Positions 1 to 9,306 of a DNA stretch of 14,916 bases are shown here, piece by piece. How positions within the stretch are numbered: the stretch's first letter is position 1; the number at the start of each line of letters is the position of its first letter. Source of the DNA: Firmicutes bacterium UBA3910 (GTDB lineage Bacteria > Bacillota > Limnochordia > Darwinibacteriales > Darwinibacteriaceae); NCBI GenBank assembly GCA_002391465.1, contig DGFC01000164.1, positions 7,660 to 22,575 on the forward strand, written 5' to 3'. The position numbers and the translations under genes were made by a program. The notes under the pieces are model-generated. The model saw nothing but the letters and a program-made list of their open reading frames with translations, was not told the origin of the DNA and ran no database searches.

Positions 1-50
1 TGCGGAAAGTGCTGGGTCTTTTGGGTGTCAGTGCTCCTGAGCAGATGTAA
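1..50 (+). CDS. argS: Arginyl-tRNA synthetase, last 15 residues (partial)
   Basis: Read from base 3, the open frame gives RKVLGLLGVSAPEQM and stops at TAA 48-50. The ending LGVSAPE-(K/Q/R)-M is the characteristic C-terminus of bacterial ArgS, which is part of the anticodon-binding DALR helical bundle that recognises tRNA-Arg. The rest of the gene lies outside the window. The identity fits the context, because argS lies near pyrG in many Bacillota. The other two frames end in Cys- and Trp-rich peptides that look non-coding. The assignment rests on only 15 residues, so it is good but not certain. Confidence 0.72.
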   Translation, partial: RKVLGLLGVSAPEQM

Positions 51-66
51 AGGATGTGAATAGACA

Positions 67-2390
<2,324 letters not shown>

Positions 2391-2411
2391 CCTTCGTGGA
2401 GGTGTTAGTAA

Positions 2412-2882
2412 ATGGTGCGCATGAAAGTGAAAGTGGTCGGCATCGATCGGGAAACGCTGCTGCCCGTGGTTGTCTTGGCAGACAACGATGAGCAGTCCTT
2501 CGTCCCCCTGTCAATCGGCCCGGCCGAAGCTAACGCCATCGCCATTGTGATGGAAAATGTGGAAATTACGCGGCCCTTAACCCACGATCTTCTCCTGAAC
2601 ACCATTCTTGCCCTTGGCGCTAAAGTGGACTGTATTGTGATTACGGACATAGCTGATAACGTCTATTACGCCGAGCTCCGTCTCCTGCAGGGAGAAAAGG
2701 AGCTGCGGATAGACTGCAGGCCCAGCGACGCCATTGCACTTGCCCTCAGGGCAGGGGCGCCGATCTTTGTGGAGCAAAAGGTATTGGAACAGGCGATTGC
2801 GGTGCCTCAGGAAGAAGACCCGGAGCTGGAAGAGTTCCGTCTTTTCTTAAAGGATCTCTCGCCTGATGACTTTGTGAAATAG
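2412..2882 (+). CDS. Bifunctional nuclease (BFN/DUF151) family protein
   Basis: 156 residues. The sequence has the DUF151 signature in order: VKVVGID near the N-terminus, a LADNDEQSFVPLSIGPAEANAIA stretch, the TRPLTHDLL block around residues 57-65, a second hydrophobic repeat, and DCRPSDAIALALRAGAPIFV near 101-120. The C-terminal tail (about 132-156) is acidic, EEDPELEEFR and onward, and typical of bacterial members that sometimes carry a UvrB/UvrC-like end. DUF151 members have been reported to have RNase/DNase activity, but the cellular role in Bacillota is not settled. GGAGGT (2398-2403) lies 8 bp before ATG 2412. It follows pyrG by 21 bp and probably shares its transcript. A later in-frame ATG at codon 4 is possible but less well placed. 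Confidence 0.88.
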   Translation: MVRMKVKVVGIDRETLLPVVVLADNDEQSFVPLSIGPAEANAIAIVMENVEITRPLTHDLLLNTILALGAKVDCIVITDIADNVYYAELRLLQGEKELRIDCRPSDAIALALRAGAPIFVEQKVLEQAIAVPQEEDPELEEFRLFLKDLSPDDFVK

Positions 2883-2919
2883 GGCAAGCGGAAGAATTTG
2901 TATAGATGTGAATAACCCG

Positions 2920-2949
2920 GCGCATACTCTCCCTAAGGGAGGTATGCGC
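2920..2949 (+). promoter_or_regulatory. Hairpin masking the ribosome binding site of the 2951 gene
   Basis: GCGCATAC-T-CTCCC (2920-2933) pairs with GGGAGGTATGCGC (2937-2949): 13 pairs with one bulged T at 2928 and a TAA loop. The right arm contains the AGGGAGGT Shine-Dalgarno of the gene starting at 2951, so in RNA the site would be buried in the stem. Only a weak T-tract (GTGTTTT) follows, so it is a poor match to an intrinsic terminator, although it could also end the pyrG–DUF151 transcript. Confidence 0.6.
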
Positions 2950-2950
2950 T

Positions 2951-3325
2951 GTGTTTTATCGGAAATTCTGCTTGTTGATTGTGATTGGTCTCTTACTTCT
3001 TTTTCCTGCCATGGCCCATGGGAATGCAAAGCAGTGGCGACTCGTCCACGGTTATGTTCTGCACGTACAGCCTGAGGAAAACAAAATCATGTTGGAAGTG
3101 GATGGTAGGCCCCATATTTACCTAATTGAGCCGGACTGTACCATCCTGCGCCAGGGCAGCCCCACCTCACTCGCCTCTTTACGCCCCATCACCGAATACG
3201 ATCTACAGGATGCCCTCTGCTGGATCAATCCCCAGAACCAGATCAGCTGTATTTTGGCAAACTACTCTGTTTGCGAAGAAGGGGGACGCTTGGTTAAACG
3301 CGATATCTTTGGTAATGTCCAATAA
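2951..3325 (+). CDS. Small secreted protein of unknown function
   Basis: 124 residues. The N-terminus is a classic signal peptide: basic residues R4 and K5, a hydrophobic core at 6-19, then PAMAHGNA with likely cleavage after A22 or A26. The mature part, of about 100 residues, is polar and beta-prone (WRLVHGYVLHVQPEENKIMLEV), with four cysteines (C63, C90, C100, C108), enough for two disulfides. I do not recognise a family; the early strand pattern is reminiscent of small OB-like secreted domains, but that is only an impression. The GTG start at 2951 is chosen because it gives the full signal peptide and has AGGGAGGT 7 bp upstream; that site lies inside a strong hairpin. It sits between the DUF151 gene and the cysteine-rich gene on the same strand. 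Confidence 0.72.
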   Translation: MFYRKFCLLIVIGLLLLFPAMAHGNAKQWRLVHGYVLHVQPEENKIMLEVDGRPHIYLIEPDCTILRQGSPTSLASLRPITEYDLQDALCWINPQNQISCILANYSVCEEGGRLVKRDIFGNVQ

Positions 3326-3382
3326 CTTCAAAGGAAAAACCCTCTCGTTGGCGAATATTAACTCGCGATAGGAGGAATTAAC

Positions 3383-4000
3383 GTGGTTGTCCACAGCGAG
3401 AGGGCCATAGCCTTAACCTGTCCTGCGTGTCAGTTGGTACAGGGGCATGAGTTTTCCCTTTTCAGGCTTTTTGAACCGCTGCAGCTTATCTGCAGCTGCG
3501 GTTTTTCACAGGGCCATTTTCGCAAGCGCAGAAAAGGCTATGAACTGGATGTTCTCGATGTGAACGGCAATCGCGTCCGAATGCTGTTCTCAAAACGCGA
3601 GCTTTTCCATACAGATCTAATAAATGTCCGTTCGCCCAGCAGCGGTCAGAAGCTGGGCTATTTGGGCAGCCCACAAGTGGTGAGGGAAACGATTGAGACC
3701 GATGCCCACAGTTTCCCGGAGGTTCCCACGGATTTCTCCAATCCGCCCGTGATGCGCCAAATTTTGGATATCCTGCAGGATTTGGCCATAGAAAGTAAAA
3801 TTAGATGCGTGTGTGACCGGCCCATGGTGGGCCTCGATGTCTATGCGGACAGGGTGGAACTCGTCTGTTCCCACTGCGCCAGTACGGTGCGGATTAGTGC
3901 CACAACAAGCGAGCATGTGCACAGCCTGGCTCGGGTAGGGGAGATAGTTATGGAGCCGAGCTACGCCAGGCACCTCGAAGCACTTAAACCATTGAATTGA
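3383..4000 (+). CDS. Cysteine-rich probable zinc-binding protein, unknown function
   Basis: 205 residues with no signal peptide or membrane segment. It has two cysteine clusters in mirror order: C13-x2-C16 ... C37-x-C39 near the N-terminus, and C142-x-C144 ... C162-x2-C165 near the C-terminus. Each cluster looks like a four-Cys zinc ribbon. Basic RKRRKG (47-52) follows the first cluster. The middle (about 60-135) contains a helical MRQILDILQDLAIESK. The product is cytosolic by appearance and could bind nucleic acid or act as a structural or regulatory factor, but no known family is recognised. The GTG start at 3383 has a perfect AGGAGG 7 bp upstream (3370-3375). It lies 27 bp before fba, so co-expression with the aldolase is likely. 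Confidence 0.78.
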   Translation: MVVHSERAIALTCPACQLVQGHEFSLFRLFEPLQLICSCGFSQGHFRKRRKGYELDVLDVNGNRVRMLFSKRELFHTDLINVRSPSSGQKLGYLGSPQVVRETIETDAHSFPEVPTDFSNPPVMRQILDILQDLAIESKIRCVCDRPMVGLDVYADRVELVCSHCASTVRISATTSEHVHSLARVGEIVMEPSYARHLEALKPLN

Positions 4001-4027
4001 TTCGAAACGATGAGGAGGTAATTTTCA

Positions 4028-4879
4028 GTGTTAGTATCAGGCAAAGAATTATTTACTGCTGCAAAAAAAGGCGGCTATGCGGTGGGGGCTTTCAACCTCA
4101 ACAACATGGAGATTCTGCAGGCTATCATTGAGGCTGCTGAAGAAGAAAACTCCCCTGTATTTCTCCAAGCCAGCCAGGGTGGAATTAAGTACGCCGGTGT
4201 GGAATACATAGCCGGTATGGCCAAAGTGGCTGCTGAAAAGGCAAAAGTGCCCGTGGCATTGAACCTTGACCACGGTACAGACTTCAGCCAGGTTGTACAG
4301 TGTATCCGCCACGGTTTTTCTGCTGTTATGATCGACGCTTCCCGGTATCCCTTTGAAGAGAACATCGCTTTAACCCGCAAAGTAGTGGAAATTGCGGAAC
4401 CATGCGGCGTGTCCACCGAAGGGGAACTGGGCAAAATCGGTGGGGTTGAAGACGATATCAAAGTTTCCGCTGCAGACGCAACCTTCACCGATCCCCAGGA
4501 AGCAGCTGAATTTGTGGAGCGGACCGGCGTAGATGCATTGGCAATCGCCATCGGCACCGCCCATGGCGTGTACAAAGGCAAGCCAAAACTTGACTTTGAA
4601 CGCTTAGAGCAAATTGCTGCTGCCACCGACATTCCCCTCGTTCTGCACGGCGCTTCCGGCGTGGGCGATGAGGATGTCCGTAAAGCGGTTGAACGCGGTA
4701 TCTGCAAGATCAACATTGATACTGAGCTTAGAATAGCTTTTGCCAGCGCAATCAAAAAGGTTCTGGCTGAAAACCCGGACGAGATCGATGCCCGTAAGAT
4801 GTTGGGGCCTGCTCGTGATGCCATGAAGGAAGTTGTTAAGTACAAAATGCGCTTGTTCGGATCGTCCGGCAAAGCTTGA
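4028..4879 (+). CDS. fba: Class II fructose-1,6-bisphosphate aldolase
   Basis: 283 residues, the typical length of the class IIB enzymes of Bacillota. It reversibly splits fructose 1,6-bisphosphate into dihydroxyacetone phosphate and glyceraldehyde 3-phosphate in glycolysis and gluconeogenesis. Visible motifs are [14 protein letters not shown] (20-33), NLDHG with catalytic D81 and zinc ligand H82, [13 protein letters not shown] (101-113), [11 protein letters not shown] (129-139), zinc ligand H179 in GTAHGVYKG, and H207 with the phosphate-binding [10 protein letters not shown]. The C-terminal [10 protein letters not shown] is also canonical. The GTG start at 4028 has AGGAGG at 4013-4018. The gene is followed directly by a terminator-like hairpin and rho. 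Confidence 0.97.
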   Translation: MLVSGKELFTAAKKGGYAVGAFNLNNMEILQAIIEAAEEENSPVFLQASQGGIKYAGVEYIAGMAKVAAEKAKVPVALNLDHGTDFSQVVQCIRHGFSAVMIDASRYPFEENIALTRKVVEIAEPCGVSTEGELGKIGGVEDDIKVSAADATFTDPQEAAEFVERTGVDALAIAIGTAHGVYKGKPKLDFERLEQIAAATDIPLVLHGASGVGDEDVRKAVERGICKINIDTELRIAFASAIKKVLAENPDEIDARKMLGPARDAMKEVVKYKMRLFGSSGKA

Positions 4880-4888
4880 TCGAGACAA

Positions 4889-4911
4889 GGGGGGATACGT
4901 CCCCCCGTTTT
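4889..4911 (+). terminator. Terminator-like hairpin between fba and rho
   Basis: GGGGGGA (4889-4895), loop TACG, TCCCCCC (4900-4906), then GTTTT (4907-4911). The 7-bp stem is very GC-rich, but the T-tract is short (4 T, interrupted by one G). It fits an intrinsic terminator or attenuator for fba. The ribosome binding site of rho starts about 5 bp after it, so there is no room for a separate rho promoter downstream of it. Confidence 0.68.
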
Positions 4912-4929
4912 CCTAAAGGTGGTGAATGT

Positions 4930-6201
4930 TTGAATATCGCAGAACTGGAATTGAAGACGGCCTCAGAATTACAGGAGATCGCTCGTAATTCTGGCATTTC
5001 GGGCTTCACAAGGCTCCGCAAGAAGGACTTAATTATCGAAATTCTGAAGCATGAGACGACCAAGGAGAACTTATTGTTCATCAGCGGAATCCTGGAAATA
5101 ACCAGTGAGGGTTATGGTTTTCTGCGCGTTTCCAACTACACACCGAGTTCGGATGATGTGTATGTCTCCCCTTCCCAGATTCGGCGCTTTTCCATGCGCA
5201 CAGGGGATGAAATCTTAGGCCAGGTCCGTCCTCCTAAGGAAGGGGAACGCTACAAGGCCCTTTTAAGAGTACTGGCCATCAACTTATCCGATCCGGAGTT
5301 GGCCGCCCGGCGTCCTTCCTTTGATGATCTTACGCCCATCTACCCCAACCAGCGCATTCATTTGGAAACTTCGCCCCAGGGCTACTCCATGCGCCTTATG
5401 GACCTGCTGTCGCCGTTAGGCTTCGGTCAGCGCGGCTTGATTGTGTCGCCGCCTAAGGCGGGGAAGACGACTATTTTAAAGATGATTGCCAACGCCATCG
5501 AGGAGAATCACCCCGATGTGGAAGTAATTGTGCTTCTCATTGACGAACGACCGGAGGAAGTAACGGATATGCGGCGTTCCGTGGCGGGAGAGGTGATCAG
5601 TTCTACCTTTGACCAGCCCCCCGAAAACCATGTGCAGGTTGCCGACATTGTCCTTGCTAGGGCAAAAAGCCTGGTTGAGTCGGGTAAAGACGTAGTCATT
5701 CTGTTGGACAGTATTACGCGCCTTGCCCGAGCCCATAACTTAGTTGTCCCACCCAGCGGCCGTACGCTATCCGGTGGTGTGGACCCGGCGGCACTGCATC
5801 GGCCCAAGAGGTTCTTTGGAGCCGCCCGGAAGTTGGAGGAACAGGGCAGTTTAACAATAATTGCCACCTGTTTAGTGGAAACGGGCAGTCGGATGGACGA
5901 TGTCATTTACGAAGAGTTTAAAGGTACGGGTAATATGGAGCTCCATTTGGACAGAAAACTGGCGGAGCGCCGTGTTTTCCCTGCCGTCGATATTTACCGC
6001 TCCGGCACGCGCCGCGAAGAACTGCTCCTTACGCCAAAGGAGCTGGATGCTACTTGGCTGCTGCGCCGCTTAATGAGCACGCTGGGGCCGGCAGAGACGC
6101 TGGATCTCCTTTTAGAGCGTGTTACCAACACTAAGGACAATGCAGAACTGTTGGAGTTGATCACTACCTCTGCTTTTGCCGATAACGTTAGGAATAGGTA
6201 A
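4930..6201 (+). CDS. rho: Transcription termination factor Rho
   Basis: 423 residues, a standard Bacillota Rho without the long insertion domain seen in some lineages. This hexameric RNA helicase/ATPase ends transcription and suppresses antisense RNA. Domains: N-terminal SAP-like helical domain (about 1-45), cold-shock RNA-binding domain (about 48-118, with GYGFLR), and the RecA-type ATPase (about 150-423) with Walker A SPPKAGKT (173-180; K179), Walker [11 protein letters not shown] (201-210), [25 protein letters not shown] (Q-loop region), and [12 protein letters not shown] plus [21 protein letters not shown]. The start chosen is TTG 4930, because AAAGGTGGTG (4915-4924) lies 6-8 bp before it and the protein then begins MNIAEL. 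The open frame extends back to TTG 4876, but that start has no binding site and the terminator-like hairpin would fall in the coding region. Confidence 0.95.
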   Translation: MNIAELELKTASELQEIARNSGISGFTRLRKKDLIIEILKHETTKENLLFISGILEITSEGYGFLRVSNYTPSSDDVYVSPSQIRRFSMRTGDEILGQVRPPKEGERYKALLRVLAINLSDPELAARRPSFDDLTPIYPNQRIHLETSPQGYSMRLMDLLSPLGFGQRGLIVSPPKAGKTTILKMIANAIEENHPDVEVIVLLIDERPEEVTDMRRSVAGEVISSTFDQPPENHVQVADIVLARAKSLVESGKDVVILLDSITRLARAHNLVVPPSGRTLSGGVDPAALHRPKRFFGAARKLEEQGSLTIIATCLVETGSRMDDVIYEEFKGTGNMELHLDRKLAERRVFPAVDIYRSGTRREELLLTPKELDATWLLRRLMSTLGPAETLDLLLERVTNTKDNAELLELITTSAFADNVRNR

Positions 6202-6265
6202 AAGGGTTTTTTGAATTAACATCGAATTACGTAGATTGAGCTATTGTCATTTGGGAGGACCGGGT

Positions 6266-7396
6266 ATGTGGAAGCGGCTGCTGAATAATAAGTTGTTTGT
6301 CCTGATCGCCATTATGGTGGTCTTTAGTCTGGGTATCCTGGGCCAGGTCGATACGCGCATGCATATCGGCGGCAGCGATTGGGACCTGGACAATTTGATC
6401 TACATAAATATAGACGAGTACCTCGTTGACAAAGCGGGAGAGCCTGCCATTCAGCAGCAGGCCGGTCTGGTACAGCCGCAGCTGGGAACGGGAGACAAGG
6501 AGGAGGTTTCTGACACGGCTTTGGAAACTTTGGCCGCGGATGAACCTGAGTTTGTAGTTCCAGGTGAAACCCTTGCTTTGATGTTGGAAGAGGAAATTCC
6601 CCCGCCTGTTAACGGCAAAGAAGCACTTACCCCTCCCACAGCTGAGCTTCCACAGGTTGAGGAGAAGAAAGAAGAAAAGCCTACCATTTTTATACATAAG
6701 GTCCACGCAGGCGAGACCCTGTGGGACATTGCTAAGGCGTACGGGATTACGGTGGATGCCATCTTGTCAGCTAACTCCCTTAAGGATCCGAACCGGATCG
6801 CGGTAGGGCAGGAGCTCCGCATTTTATCGGTGCAGGGTGTGCTCCACAAGATAGCTACCGGAGAGAGTCTATGGGAAATAGCTGAGCGCTATGAAGTGTC
6901 CATAGATGAGATTGTGAAGGCTAACTCCATCCAAGACCCCAATAAAATTTCGCCCAATACGGAAGTTGTCATACCCGGTGCCACCCGCCTGCGGCCGAGG
7001 GACGTATTGGTTGTGAACGGCCAACTCCAGAAGGCATTTGACTGGCCCACCCGGGGCAGAATCTCTTCGCCCTTTGGACCTCGCTGGGGTAGGATGCACA
7101 ACGGTTTGGACATTGCGGTGGTCACGGGTACACCCATTAAGGCAGCGGCCGATGGGCGAGTTACCTTCGCTGGCTGGAACGGTGGTTATGGCATCCTGGT
7201 CATCATTGACCACGGCAATAATGTGGAGACGCGTTACGCCCACAACTCCCGTTTGAATGTGAAGGTAGGCCAGAAAGTATCCCGCGGTGATGTGATTTCA
7301 TACAGCGGTAACACAGGAGTTTCCACCGGGCCCCACCTGCACTTTGAGATCAGGTACAAGGGAAATCCGGTTAATCCCCAGACTTATTTGAAATAA
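6266..7396 (+). CDS. LysM–LysM–M23 membrane-anchored cell-wall endopeptidase
   Basis: 376 residues. A single N-terminal membrane anchor (about 10-26, preceded by basic KR and K) is followed by an acidic, Pro-rich extracellular linker (about 35-140) and two LysM peptidoglycan-binding repeats (about 144-188 and 194-237, each with GE(T/S)LW-(D/E)IA and KDPN/QDPN). The last part is a C-terminal M23 zinc metallopeptidase (about 258-376) with ligands H278/D282 in HNGLD, H326 in YAH and HLH (357-359). M23/lysostaphin-type enzymes cut peptide cross-links of peptidoglycan, and all key residues are present. The ATG at 6266 has GGGAGG at 6253-6258. An upstream in-frame TTG at 6236 lacks a site and would spoil the anchor. 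Placement between rho and rpmE is seen in several clostridial genomes (from memory). Confidence 0.94.
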   Translation: MWKRLLNNKLFVLIAIMVVFSLGILGQVDTRMHIGGSDWDLDNLIYINIDEYLVDKAGEPAIQQQAGLVQPQLGTGDKEEVSDTALETLAADEPEFVVPGETLALMLEEEIPPPVNGKEALTPPTAELPQVEEKKEEKPTIFIHKVHAGETLWDIAKAYGITVDAILSANSLKDPNRIAVGQELRILSVQGVLHKIATGESLWEIAERYEVSIDEIVKANSIQDPNKISPNTEVVIPGATRLRPRDVLVVNGQLQKAFDWPTRGRISSPFGPRWGRMHNGLDIAVVTGTPIKAAADGRVTFAGWNGGYGILVIIDHGNNVETRYAHNSRLNVKVGQKVSRGDVISYSGNTGVSTGPHLHFEIRYKGNPVNPQTYLK

Positions 7397-7410
7397 CTAC
7401 AGCAGTAATA

Positions 7411-7439
7411 TTGCCAGAAAGACGGGATTGTGTTATAAT
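7411..7439 (+). promoter_or_regulatory. Sigma-A-type promoter of rpmE (extended -10)
   Basis: TTGCCA (7411-7416), a 17-nt spacer, then TATAAT (7434-7439) preceded by TG one base upstream (TGT at 7431-7433), an extended -10. The -35 matches consensus in 5 of 6 positions and the -10 in all 6. It lies 15 bp after the M23 gene and starts rpmE transcription near 7446. Confidence 0.88.
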
Positions 7440-7482
7440 CGTTTTTGGCTTAGCTAGCAAAGATAGTGAGGTGAACGCGGAC

Positions 7483-7722
7483 ATGAAAGCTGGAATACAT
7501 CCGGAATATGGAAAATGCATAGTAAATTGCGCCTGTGGTGAAACTTTTGAAACCAGGTCTACGCGAAGCGAGATTCGGGTGGAAGTGTGTTCCAAATGTC
7601 ACCCCTTCTATACCGGTCAAAGACAGACACTAACAAGTACGGGTGGACGGGTTGAACGTTTCCTCACCAGGTACAATATGAAAGAAACCGAAAGTGGATC
7701 GACTGTAGAAGCACAAGAATAG
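7483..7722 (+). CDS. rpmE: Ribosomal protein bL31 (zinc-binding form)
   Basis: 79 residues. A component of the large ribosomal subunit at the inter-subunit bridge. It begins [12 protein letters not shown] and contains the zinc-binding C+ form cysteines C16, C18, C36 and C39 (NCACG and [12 protein letters not shown]), followed by the conserved [11 protein letters not shown]. The tail after about residue 66 is a short acidic extension. The ATG at 7483 has GAGGTGA at 7468-7474. The open frame runs upstream to 7411, but that region is the promoter, so the start at 7483 is clear. Because the Cys residues are present, this is the zinc-replete paralogue; a Zn-independent copy may exist elsewhere. 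Confidence 0.98.
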   Translation: MKAGIHPEYGKCIVNCACGETFETRSTRSEIRVEVCSKCHPFYTGQRQTLTSTGGRVERFLTRYNMKETESGSTVEAQE

Positions 7723-7735
7723 GCTTGATTTGGCC

Positions 7736-7763
7736 AAAAAGCAGGGGTAACCCTGCTTTTTTT
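7736..7763 (+). terminator. Intrinsic terminator after rpmE
   Basis: AAAAAGCAGGG (7736-7746), loop GTAA, CCCTGC (7751-7756), then seven T (7757-7763). The GC stem is 6 bp, lengthened by A/T pairing to 11 bp. It is a textbook rho-independent terminator and, by symmetry, could work in both directions. The dus ribosome binding site begins only 4 bp after the T-tract. Confidence 0.93.
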
Positions 7764-7779
7764 GTTGGAGGGATGATAG

Positions 7780-8712
7780 ATGGGAGTGTTCCTGGCTCCC
7801 ATGGCAGGCGTGACGGATCTGCCGTTCCGCCTTATTGCCAGGGAATACGGGGCCGATTTGGTTGTGACCGAAATGGTTTCAGCCCAGGCTCTTCTGTATG
7901 AAAACAGAAAAACGATGGATATGCTCGCCATAGAACAGGCAGAGCGGCCCGTGGCGGTCCAGCTCTTTGGCAGGGATCCACAAGTTATGGCGGAAGCGGC
8001 CCGCCTTGTTTATGAGAAGGCCAAGCCGGAGATGATCGATCTCAATTTCGGCTGCCCCACACCGAAAATAGTGAAAAACGGCGATGGGGCCGCCCTACTC
8101 AAAAACCCCAAATTGCTGGCGGAAATAGCAGCAGCGGTAGCTAGGGCCGTTCCCATTCCGGTTACAGCCAAGATCCGCTTGGGCTGGGGTGGGGAGAGTA
8201 TCAACTGCGTCGAAGTGGCGCAGCGGGTGGAGGAGGCGGGGGTCCATTGGCTTACTGTCCACGCCCGTACCCGGGAGCAGTTCTACTCAGGTACAGCCGA
8301 CTGGGGTTGGTTGGCAAAGGTCAAGCAAGCGGTGGGCATTCCAGTTGTGGGTAACGGCGATGTCTTTTCGCCTGAGGATGCCGAGCGGCTTTTAAAGGAA
8401 ACCAACTGTGACCATATAGCGGTGGCGCGGGGTGTCAGGGGCAACCCCTGGCTCTTTCAGCAGATCAAGAGCTGGCTGGAAAAGGGCACTAAGCTGCCTG
8501 ACCCAACTGTGGAGGAACGGGTCGCCCTCGCCTTAAGGCACCTTCGTCTTAAGGTGGAATACGCCGGTGAGTCTCGAGCAGTACGGGAAATGCGGCCCCA
8601 TTTAATGTGGTACTTGAAGGGCGTGCCGGGCTCGGCTCAGCTGCGACAGCGGATCAACACTGCGGGCAGTTTGGCGGAGATGGAGAGGATCTTGAATTCG
8701 CTTGTAGACTGA
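7780..8712 (+). CDS. dus: tRNA-dihydrouridine synthase (DusB-like)
   Basis: 310 residues. An FMN- and NADPH-dependent enzyme that reduces uridine to dihydrouridine in tRNA. It has the Dus TIM barrel: APMAGVTDLPFR (6-17), TEMVSAQAL, QLFGRDPQVMAEAA, the active-site loop NFGCPTPKIVKNGDGAALL with catalytic C92, TAKIRLGW (128-135), VHARTREQFYSG with H160, VVGNGDVFSPEDA and ARGVRGNPWLF. The C-terminal helical domain carries REMRPHLMWYLKG. The ATG at 7780 has GGAGGG at 7767-7772. A TAG immediately upstream (7777-7779) fixes the limit, so it lacks the roughly 10 N-terminal residues (first beta strand) usual in DusB. It sits 16 bp after the rpmE terminator with no visible promoter between. The substrate position in tRNA cannot be told from sequence. 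Confidence 0.95.
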   Translation: MGVFLAPMAGVTDLPFRLIAREYGADLVVTEMVSAQALLYENRKTMDMLAIEQAERPVAVQLFGRDPQVMAEAARLVYEKAKPEMIDLNFGCPTPKIVKNGDGAALLKNPKLLAEIAAAVARAVPIPVTAKIRLGWGGESINCVEVAQRVEEAGVHWLTVHARTREQFYSGTADWGWLAKVKQAVGIPVVGNGDVFSPEDAERLLKETNCDHIAVARGVRGNPWLFQQIKSWLEKGTKLPDPTVEERVALALRHLRLKVEYAGESRAVREMRPHLMWYLKGVPGSAQLRQRINTAGSLAEMERILNSLVD

Positions 8713-8730
8713 ATTCAAGTCTGGTATAAT
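8702..8730 (+). promoter_or_regulatory. Extended -10 promoter for the HTH gene pair
   Basis: TATAAT at 8725-8730 is preceded by TGG (8722-8724), an extended -10. The -35 at 17-nt spacing is weak (TTGTAG, 8702-8707), which is tolerated by extended -10 promoters. The promoter overlaps the dus stop codon (8710-8712). The expected start is near 8737, inside the first palindrome of the candidate operator. Confidence 0.72.
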
Positions 8731-8735
8731 AATCC

Positions 8736-8754
8736 TGTGTACACAATGTGCACA
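8736..8754 (+). promoter_or_regulatory. Tandem palindromes, candidate autoregulatory operator
   Basis: TGTGTACACA (8736-8745) and TGTGCACA (8747-8754) are each perfect palindromes, separated by one base. Their centres are 10 bp apart, about one helical turn. They cover the expected transcription start, between the promoter and the start codon of a helix-turn-helix protein. A repressor dimer site for that protein is the natural reading, but it is inferred. Confidence 0.6.
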
Positions 8755-8772
8755 AGAATTTGGGGTGGAAAA

Positions 8773-9303
8773 ATGGCTGAGTTTTTCCGAGTTGGCGATA
8801 AGTTGTTGAACCGTGACAAGCTGGACAGGATAGTCGACCGCATCTTCGAGCTGCGTATGTCCGGTCTGTCCCAGCAGGATACTGCCCAACGGGTTGGCTG
8901 CGATAGGACGTTCATTTCCCGCCTAGAGAGTCTGGCAGAAGTGCGCAAAGGGGGAAGTGTGGCAGTTATCGGGTTTCCCGTGGCAAACAAGGCTGAACTC
9001 TTGGAAGTATGCGGCAGCCTTGGGGTGGAATACACACTGCTCATGACGGATTCGGAACGCTGGGATGTGATCCAGTCCTTTGACGGTCAAAGCCTGTTGA
9101 ATTGGGTGATGGGCATTATTGCGGAGATGAGTGAATATGATCATGTGGTTATGATCGGCTCTGATATGCGCATCCGCCTGGCCGAGGCCATCCTGGGGGA
9201 AAGACTCTTTGGTGTTATGATTGGCCGTTCTCCCATCACAGAAGATTTTTATATGAGTCCCGAGAAACTGAAGGAACTGATAATTTCAATTAAAGGAGAT
9301 TAG
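8773..9303 (+). CDS. HTH transcriptional regulator with Rossmann-like C-terminal domain
   Basis: 176 residues. The N-terminal part (about 15-58) is a helix-turn-helix: MSGLSQQDTAQRVGCDRTF then ISRLESL (29-54), of the Xre/Cro-like or sigma-region-4-like type. From residue 62 it becomes an alpha/beta domain (SVAVIGFPVANKAELLE, VEYTLLMTDSERW, YDHVVMIGSDMRI), with no obvious catalytic motif; this part may sense a small molecule. I do not recognise a characterised family member. The start is ATG 8773, with GGTGG (8764-8768) as binding site. Earlier in-frame GTG/ATG codons (8737, 8746) lie on or just past the transcription start and have no site. It is followed after 3 bp by the 9307 gene, so the pair forms an operon, probably autoregulated through the palindromes at 8736-8754. 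Confidence 0.82.
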   Translation: MAEFFRVGDKLLNRDKLDRIVDRIFELRMSGLSQQDTAQRVGCDRTFISRLESLAEVRKGGSVAVIGFPVANKAELLEVCGSLGVEYTLLMTDSERWDVIQSFDGQSLLNWVMGIIAEMSEYDHVVMIGSDMRIRLAEAILGERLFGVMIGRSPITEDFYMSPEKLKELIISIKGD

Positions 9304-9306
9304 CTC

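Noticed and set aside
4075..4872. A 265-codon open frame antisense to fba
   Set aside because: It lies entirely within the well-supported fba gene, has a Ser/Arg-rich composition typical of a shadow frame and no plausible start context. It reflects codon bias of the real gene.
4876..4929. Upstream extension of rho from TTG 4876
   Set aside because: No ribosome binding site, it overlaps the fba stop and would place the GC hairpin in the coding sequence; TTG 4930 has a good site.
6211..6239. Possible promoter TTGAAT ... TAGATT before the M23 peptidase gene
   Set aside because: Spacing is 15 nt and the -10 matches only 4 of 6; too weak to report as a feature.
8737..8772. Earlier GTG/ATG starts for the HTH gene (8737, 8746)
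   Set aside because: They fall at or just after the expected transcription start, lack a binding site and overlap the palindromes; ATG 8773 has GGTGG.
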